From Atlantibacter subterraneus (GTDB lineage Bacteria > Pseudomonadota > Gammaproteobacteria > Enterobacterales > Enterobacteriaceae), in contig NZ_VLPS01000001.1 of assembly GCF_007570865.1 (NCBI RefSeq), positions 620,001 through 684,000 on the forward strand: a DNA stretch of 64,000 nt, written 5' to 3'. A program made the position numbers and the translations under genes. Below, piece after piece: positions 58,416 to 64,000 of this stretch (within the stretch, counting starts at the first letter, position 1; every line of letters begins with the position of its first letter). A model generated the notes under the pieces. That model had not been told where the DNA came from and made no database searches. It saw only the letters and a list, made by a program, of their open reading frames with translations.

Positions 58416-61094
58416 TCAGGCAGATTTTTTCGCTTTTTTCTCAGCTTTCACCGGTGCGATGACGGCTTCTTGCTTCGCTACGCCACCTTCAGTGAATTCA
58501 CGGCCGTAGAAGGTATCCATCAGAATCTGTTTCAGTTCGGAGATCAGCGGATAACGCGGGTTCGCGCCGGTGCACTGGTCATCGAAGGCATCTTCAGACA
58601 GTTTATCTACGTGGGCCAGGAAGTCAGCTTCCTGCACGCCAGCTTCACGGATAGATTTCGGAATACCCAGTTCAGCTTTAATGCTTTCCAGCCATGCCAG
58701 CAGTTTCTCGATTTTCGCAGCGGTACGGTCGCCCGGTGCGCTCAGACCTAAGTGGTCAGCGATTTCTGCATAACGACGACGCGCCTGCGGACGGTCGTAC
58801 TGGCTGAATGCCGTCTGCTTGGTCGGGTTGTCGTTGGCGTTATAGCGGATAACGTTACAAATCAGCAGGGCGTTCGCCAGACCGTGCGGAATATGGAACT
58901 GAGAACCCAGCTTGTGCGCCATGGAGTGACAAACACCCAGGAAGGCGTTAGCAAACGCGATACCCGCGATGGTTGCAGCACTGTGGACGCGTTCACGCGC
59001 TACCGGGTTTTTAGACCCTTCATGGTAGGACGCCGGCAGGTTTTCTTTGAGCAGTTTCAGGGCTTGCAGCGCCTGGCCGTCAGAGAATTCGCTCGCCAGT
59101 ACCGACACGTAAGCTTCCAGAGCGTGGGTTACCGCATCCAGACCGCCAAAGGCGCACAGGGATTTAGGCATCTCCATTACCAGGTTCGCATCGACAATCG
59201 CCATATCCGGAGTCAGCGCGTAGTCTGCCAGCGGATATTTCTGACCGGTCGCATCATCGGTTACTACCGCGAACGGAGTCACTTCAGAACCGGTACCGGA
59301 AGTGGTAGTGACAGCAATCATCTTCGCTTTCACGCCCATTTTCGGGAACTTGTAGATACGCTTACGGATGTCCATAAAGCGCAGCGCCAGTTCTTCGAAG
59401 TGGGTTTCCGGATGTTCGTACATGACCCACATGATTTTCGCGGCATCCATCGGGGAACCGCCGCCCAGTGCGATGATCACATCAGGTTTGAAGGAGTTCG
59501 CCAGCTCAGCGCCTTTACGTACTACGGACAGCGTCGGGTCAGCTTCTACTTCAAAGAACACTTCCACTTCAACGCCAGCAGCTTTCAGAACGGAGGTGAT
59601 CTGGTCAGCATAACCATTGTTGAACAGGAAACGGTCGGTCACGATAAGCGCACGTTTGTGGCCGTCGGTAATCACTTCATCCAGCGCGATAGGCAGAGAG
59701 CCGCGACGGAAGTAGATAGATTTCGGAAGTTTGTGCCACAACATGTTTTCTGCTCGCTTGGCCACGGTTTTCTTGTTGATCAGGTGTTTCGGACCCACGT
59801 TTTCAGAGATGGAGTTACCACCCCAGGAACCACAACCCAGCGTCAGGGAAGGGGCCAGTTTGAAGTTGTACAGGTCGCCGATACCACCCTGAGATGCCGG
59901 GGTGTTGATCAGAATACGCGCGGTTTTCATTTTGTTGCCGAACAGACGAACGCGTTCCGGCTGGTTGTCCTGGTCGGTATACAGGCAAGAGGTATGGCCG
60001 ATACCGCCCATTTCTACCAGTTTTTCCGCTTTGGTGACCGCGTCGTCAAAATCTTTGGCACGGTACATTGCCAGCGTCGGAGACAGTTTTTCGTGGGCAA
60101 ACGGTTCAGATTCATCAACAACCGTCACTTCACCGATCAGAATTTTGGTATCTGCCGGTACGGTGAAGCCTGCCAGTTCAGCGATTTTAGTCGCTGGCTG
60201 ACCTACGATAGCGGCATTCAGCGCGCCATTTTTCAGGATGATGTCCTGAACGGCCTTCAGCTCGCTACCCTGCAGCATATAGCCGCCGTGGGTGGCGAAA
60301 CGCTCGCGCACTGCGTCATACACGGAATCCACAACCACAACGGACTGCTCGGAAGCACAGATAACGCCGTTGTCGAAGGTTTTAGACATCAGCACAGATG
60401 CGACAGCGCGTTTGATATCGGCAGTTTCGTCGATAACTACCGGGGTGTTACCCGCGCCTACGCCGATGGCTGGTTTACCGGAGCTGTAAGCTGCTTTAAC
60501 CATACCCGGGCCGCCAGTCGCCAGGATCATATTGATATCCGGGTGATGCATCAGGGCGTTGGACAGTTCGACAGACGGCTGATCGATCCAGCCAATCAGG
60601 TCTTTCGGGGCACCGGCTGCGATTGCAGCCTGCAGTACGATGTCTGCCGCTTTGTTGGTGGCATCTTTAGCACGCGGGTGCGGAGAGAAGATGATACCGT
60701 TGCGGGTTTTCAGACTGATTAAGGATTTAAAAATCGCGGTAGAGGTTGGGTTAGTGGTTGGAACAATACCGCAAATAATACCAATCGGCTCGGCGATGGT
60801 GATGGTCCCGAAGGTGTCGTCTTCAGACAGCACACCGCAGGTTTTTTCATCTTTATAGGCGTTGTAGATATACTCAGAAGCAAAGTGGTTTTTAATCACT
60901 TTATCTTCTACGATACCCATACCGGATTCGGCAACGGCCAGTTTCGCGAGGGGGATTCGAGCATCAGCGGCGGCCAGGGCGGCGGCGCGGAAGATCTTGT
61001 CTACTTGCTCTTGAGTAAAATTGGCATATTCACGCTGGGCTTTTTTTACGCGCTCGACGAGTGCGTTAAGTTCAGCGACATTGGTAACAGCCAT
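58416..61094 (-). CDS. adhE: Bifunctional acetaldehyde-CoA/alcohol dehydrogenase AdhE
   Basis: An 892-residue fusion. The N-terminal ~440 residues are a CoA-acylating aldehyde dehydrogenase with catalytic Cys in NGVICASEQS near 246. The C-terminal half is an iron-dependent alcohol dehydrogenase (GGGSPMDAAKIMWV, with metal-ligand region DANLVMEMP and GVCHSMAHKLGSQFHIPHG). It turns acetyl-CoA to ethanol with two NADH in fermentation and forms spirosomes. Length fits the E. coli enzyme (891). A long leader lies upstream, as in E. coli. Confidence 0.98.
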   Translation of the reverse strand: MAVTNVAELNALVERVKKAQREYANFTQEQVDKIFRAAALAAADARIPLAKLAVAESGMGIVEDKVIKNHFASEYIYNAYKDEKTCGVLSEDDTFGTITIAEPIGIICGIVPTTNPTSTAIFKSLISLKTRNGIIFSPHPRAKDATNKAADIVLQAAIAAGAPKDLIGWIDQPSVELSNALMHHPDINMILATGGPGMVKAAYSSGKPAIGVGAGNTPVVIDETADIKRAVASVLMSKTFDNGVICASEQSVVVVDSVYDAVRERFATHGGYMLQGSELKAVQDIILKNGALNAAIVGQPATKIAELAGFTVPADTKILIGEVTVVDESEPFAHEKLSPTLAMYRAKDFDDAVTKAEKLVEMGGIGHTSCLYTDQDNQPERVRLFGNKMKTARILINTPASQGGIGDLYNFKLAPSLTLGCGSWGGNSISENVGPKHLINKKTVAKRAENMLWHKLPKSIYFRRGSLPIALDEVITDGHKRALIVTDRFLFNNGYADQITSVLKAAGVEVEVFFEVEADPTLSVVRKGAELANSFKPDVIIALGGGSPMDAAKIMWVMYEHPETHFEELALRFMDIRKRIYKFPKMGVKAKMIAVTTTSGTGSEVTPFAVVTDDATGQKYPLADYALTPDMAIVDANLVMEMPKSLCAFGGLDAVTHALEAYVSVLASEFSDGQALQALKLLKENLPASYHEGSKNPVARERVHSAATIAGIAFANAFLGVCHSMAHKLGSQFHIPHGLANALLICNVIRYNANDNPTKQTAFSQYDRPQARRRYAEIADHLGLSAPGDRTAAKIEKLLAWLESIKAELGIPKSIREAGVQEADFLAHVDKLSEDAFDDQCTGANPRYPLISELKQILMDTFYGREFTEGGVAKQEAVIAPVKAEKKAKKSA

Positions 61095-61572
61095 AAATGC
61101 TCTCCTGATAATGTTAAACTCTTTTAGTAAATCAGCTGTTCGACACGTCAGTATAGTCAGCGAGAAACAGCTTTGGTAAAGGCAGTGTGTGACCTGGCGC
61201 TACTACCTATTATTTACCTATTTACTAAAAGAGCCTTACCTGAAACACCACTAATATATGATGTTGTTATCAATTGGGGCGTAATCAAGAGTACTCACTT
61301 CTGAGTAGAAAATGTGTGATCTGGATCAAATATCTTCCATGCTGACACCTTTCAGCAGGGGGTTTTCGCAGTCAATTGTTAACAAAATAATACTGATTAC
61401 ATCATGCAAATATTAAAGTTCAATGAATATAACACATGTATAACACAGATAAATAATTCCATCATTTTTATATTATTCAGATAAATGTGCTGTGAAAGAA
61501 CGTGACGGCAGTTGAGGTTTTCCATTACATTACGCAAGCCACAACTACCCCCTCTGGAATGCGGAGCTTCCC
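61095..61572. other. adhE-ychE divergent intergenic region
   Basis: 478 bases, AT-rich towards ychE. It should contain the long adhE leader and promoter region. I see a FNR-like box (listed separately) but no believable gene; the 67-codon minus-strand frame at 61397-61600 looks like chance. Confidence 0.55.
61316..61329. promoter_or_regulatory. FNR-like box upstream of adhE/ychE
   Basis: GTGATCTGGATCAA differs from TTGATNNNNATCAA at one defined base. It lies about 220 bases from the adhE start. The TGTGATCTGGATCAAA context also resembles a CRP half-site. Confidence 0.45.
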
Positions 61573-62220
61573 GTGATGCAGTCGTTTTTTGATTTGCCAA
61601 CCTACTTTAAATTTTTTATAGGATTATTTGCGTTGGTCAACCCGGTAGGCATCATCCCGGTGTTTATCAGCATGACCAGCTATCAAACGGCGGCAGCGCG
61701 CAATAAAACTAACCTCACGGCCAACCTGTCGGTAGCCATCATTTTATGGACTTCGCTCTTTCTCGGCGACGGGATCCTGCAAATCTTCGGCATCTCTATT
61801 GATTCGTTTCGCATCGCCGGTGGCATCCTGGTCGTCACTATTGCTATGTCGATGATTAGCGGCAAGCTTGGTGAAGACAAACAAAATAAGCAGGAAAAAT
61901 CAGAAACCGCTATTCGCGAGAGTATTGGCGTTGTGCCGCTTGCGCTGCCGTTAATGGCTGGCCCAGGGGCGATCAGTTCGACGATAGTTTGGGGTACGCG
62001 CTTCCATTCAATTTCTCATCTTATCGGGTTTTCAGTGGCGATTGCCCTGTTTGCCTTGTGCTGTTGGGGCGTATTCAGGCTGGCACCGTGGCTGGTAAGG
62101 TTACTTGGTCAAACGGGGATTAACGTCATAACCCGTATTATGGGCTTGCTGCTGATGGCGCTGGGGATTGAATTTATCGTAACGGGTATTAAAGCATTAT
62201 TCCCCGGGCTGGTTTCCTGA
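61573..62220 (+). CDS. ychE: YchE, MarC/UPF0056 family inner-membrane protein
   Basis: A 215-residue protein with six membrane segments, matching E. coli YchE (ALVNPVGIIPVFISMT, PLALPLMAGPGAIS, NVITRIMGLLLMALG). The family has no proven transport substrate. The start is taken as GTG 61573, which gives the E. coli length; ATG 61576 is the alternative. It is followed by a strong terminator. Confidence 0.93.
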   Translation: MMQSFFDLPTYFKFFIGLFALVNPVGIIPVFISMTSYQTAAARNKTNLTANLSVAIILWTSLFLGDGILQIFGISIDSFRIAGGILVVTIAMSMISGKLGEDKQNKQEKSETAIRESIGVVPLALPLMAGPGAISSTIVWGTRFHSISHLIGFSVAIALFALCCWGVFRLAPWLVRLLGQTGINVITRIMGLLLMALGIEFIVTGIKALFPGLVS

Positions 62221-62234
62221 CGCGCTTTCATTCG

Positions 62235-62266
62235 AAAAAAGACGAAGCCTGGCTTCGTCTTTTTTT
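62235..62266 (+). terminator. Rho-independent terminator after ychE
   Basis: Stem AAAAAAGACGAAGCC/GGCTTCGTCTTTTTT with a one-base loop and extended T-run, 15 bases after the stop. Confidence 0.93.
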
Positions 62267-62884
62267 GATATTTTACTCGCATTATTGCAAAAACCACATT
62301 TCAGTGAGGATTTCATAATAAAAAGTAATACCTGATAAAAGCCTTAACTTTCAATAGAGTATAAAAACTCTTCCTCTATAGTGATTATTAATTCCTCTCC
62401 TGAGCTGTTATTTCTCTCACAATCAACTCTGGTGCTTGCTGCAACATTATTGAAATGATATTAGTAATTTTGTGGCTATCGTAGAGTTATCTGCTAAAAA
62501 ATAGTCAATTGTTAATTTTATGCAAAATTTGCGGTTAGCGTGCTTGCTGTGCTAATGCGAGCGGCATGAATGCTTCATCGAATTGATTTTAAATAACTTT
62601 AATGCGATGCGCGTGCTTTTGGTGATCATTTGTTATCCAGATCGCGCATTCCAAAAGAGAAACGCTTAACAAATTTGCAAATTATATTGGCGCGGCTGGA
62701 ACGCATTTGATACTTTCCGGCCAAAACATTCGCTGGCTTAGTATCTGTCGGGATAGATGATCCGGTATAGCGAAGAAGTAAAAGAACATCTGGCAGCGGC
62801 TATTCACTCCTGCGCTGTACAGAACTCCCTAAGGGAAAAACAGGCCGTAAGGGTCTTCATTATAACGAGTGGAGTCACAACACA
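62267..62884. promoter_or_regulatory. oppA upstream region and leader
   Basis: About 620 AT-rich bases without a gene; a long opp leader is also known in E. coli. Just before the start codon the GGAG site is followed by CACAACACAATG (62876-62887), a CA-rich stretch of the kind bound by the sRNA GcvB in oppA mRNA. No promoter could be placed firmly. Confidence 0.5.
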
Positions 62885-64000
62885 ATGTCCATCATCACAA
62901 AAAGAAGTCTGGTAGCAGCAGGTATTTTATCGGCGCTAATCGCAGGTTCGGCCATGGCTGCCGATGTACCGGCAGGTGTCCAACTGGCAGAGCAACAAAC
63001 GCTGGTGCGTAATAACGGCTCGGAAGTACAGTCGCTCGATCCTCATAAAATCGAGGGCGTGCCGGAATCTAACGTTAACCGCGATTTGTTTGAAAACTTA
63101 TTGATAACCGGCCCGGACGGACATCCAAAAGCGGGTGTGGCGGAGTCCTGGGATAATAAAGATTTTAAAGTCTGGACCTTCCATCTGCGTAAAGATGCGA
63201 AATGGTCTAACGGCGACCCGGTAACAGCGCAGGATTTTGTATACAGCTGGCAGCGCCTGGCCGACCCTAAAACGGCTTCACCGTACGAAAGCTATCTGCA
63301 ATACGGCCACATCGCGAATATCGATGACATCATCGCCGGTAAAAAAGCCCCGACCGAACTGGGCGTGAAGGCAGTGGATGACCACACCCTGGAAGTGACC
63401 TTAAGCGAGCCGGTGCCGTATTTTTACAAGCTGCTGGTACACTCCTCGATGGCACCAGTGCCAAAAGCCGTGGTGGAAAAATTCGGAGAGAAGTGGACTC
63501 AACCGGCCAATATCGTCTCCAACGGCGCGTATAAGTTAACCAGCTGGGTGGTAAACGAAAAAATGGTGCTGGAGCGTAATACCAACTATTGGGATAACGC
63601 CAAAACCGTGATTAATCAGGTCACCTACCTGCCGATTTCTTCTGAAGTCACCGACGTTAACCGCTACCGCAGCGGCGAAATTGACATGACCTATAACAAC
63701 ATGCCAATTGAACTGTTCCAGAAACTGAAAAAAGAGATCCCGAACGAAGTTCACGTCGACCCGTATCTGTGCACCTATTACTACGAAATCAACAACCAGA
63801 AAGCGCCGTTTAACGATCCGCGCGTGCGTGCCGCGCTGAAGCTGGGCCTCGACCGCGACATTATCGTCAATAAAGTGAAGAACCAGGGCGACCTCCCGGC
63901 CTTTGGCTATACCCCGCCTTATACTGATGGCGCGAACTTCACCAAACCGGAGTGGTTCGGCTGGACGCAAGAGAAGCGTAACGAAGAAGCGCGTAAGCTG
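62885..64000 (+). CDS. oppA: Oligopeptide ABC transporter binding protein OppA, N-terminal part
   Basis: 372 codons are visible and the frame runs off the window; the full protein is about 543 residues. A Sec signal peptide ends near residue 26 (AGSAMAA). The mature part is an SBP_bac_5 type binding protein that captures peptides in the periplasm for OppBCDF. Seen: EVQSLDPHKIEGVPESNVNR, SNGDPVTAQDFVYSWQR and YYEINNQKAPFNDPRVRAAL, all as in enteric OppA. The start has GGAG ten bases upstream. Confidence 0.96.
   Translation, partial: MSIITKRSLVAAGILSALIAGSAMAADVPAGVQLAEQQTLVRNNGSEVQSLDPHKIEGVPESNVNRDLFENLLITGPDGHPKAGVAESWDNKDFKVWTFHLRKDAKWSNGDPVTAQDFVYSWQRLADPKTASPYESYLQYGHIANIDDIIAGKKAPTELGVKAVDDHTLEVTLSEPVPYFYKLLVHSSMAPVPKAVVEKFGEKWTQPANIVSNGAYKLTSWVVNEKMVLERNTNYWDNAKTVINQVTYLPISSEVTDVNRYRSGEIDMTYNNMPIELFQKLKKEIPNEVHVDPYLCTYYYEINNQKAPFNDPRVRAALKLGLDRDIIVNKVKNQGDLPAFGYTPPYTDGANFTKPEWFGWTQEKRNEEARKL

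Noticed and set aside
58752-60722. 656-codon plus-strand ORF
   Set aside because: Antisense of adhE, which has a full set of catalytic motifs. Its composition (rich in Arg, His, Phe) is typical of a shadow frame.
61397-61600. 67-codon minus-strand ORF in the adhE-ychE gap
   Set aside because: Overlaps the ychE start region and has an unusual composition; likely chance in AT-rich DNA.

Overview
The window is a stretch of chromosome from a member of the Enterobacteriaceae. Most genes are colinear with the E. coli K-12 block that runs ychF-pth-ychH-dauA-prs-ispE-lolB-hemA-prfA-prmC-sirB2-sirB1-kdsA-chaABC-ychN, then narLX-narK-narGHJI, tandem tRNA-Tyr, purU-ychJ-rssB-galU-hns-tdk-adhE-ychE-oppA. 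An assimilatory nas cluster of the Klebsiella type, a GC-rich coding sequence and a Klebsiella-like uge gene point to the Klebsiella/Enterobacter/Kosakonia group rather than to Escherichia. The genus cannot be fixed from the sequence alone. No prophage, insertion sequence or CRISPR array was seen.

Layout. 1-3.4 kb is accessory: the start of a phosphoketolase gene (cut by the window edge), a DUF3750 protein, ymjA and yajD. 3.5-18.4 kb is the conserved housekeeping block: peptidyl-tRNA hydrolase, PRPP synthetase, isoprenoid, lipoprotein and tetrapyrrole genes, release factor 1 with its methylase, KDO-8-P synthase and the cha genes. 18.4-30.4 kb holds a small DUF1883-like gene, ychN and the nitrate/nitrite assimilation locus nasR-nasFED-nas(C)B-nasA. 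A sigma-54 promoter and an ANTAR-type antitermination leader stand in front of nasF. In this sequence nasC and nasB form one 1355-codon frame. 30.4-47.4 kb holds a YbcL-like gene, ychO, the nitrate two-component system narXL, narK and the respiratory nitrate reductase narGHJI. Between narK and narG lies a cargo cluster of an AraC regulator, a LacY-type symporter and a GH88 unsaturated glucuronyl hydrolase, with a CRP-like site. Assimilatory and respiratory nitrate metabolism are therefore almost contiguous over about 28 kb.

47.4-64 kb: an EamA exporter divergent from an Lrp-type regulator, a PanE-like reductase, two identical tRNA-Tyr genes with a stringent-type promoter and a downstream rtT-type repeat, purU, ychJ, then rssB. 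The gene rssA, which precedes rssB in E. coli, is missing. A small unrecognised ORF stands in its place, coupled to rssB by an ATGA overlap. Next come galU-ugd-uge, which together can make UDP-galacturonate from glucose-1-phosphate, then hns, tdk, adhE, ychE and the first 372 codons of oppA.

Most worth following up: the rssB-coupled small ORF, the nasC-nasB junction (fusion versus frameshift), the uronide cluster inside the nar region, and galU-ugd-uge next to hns.
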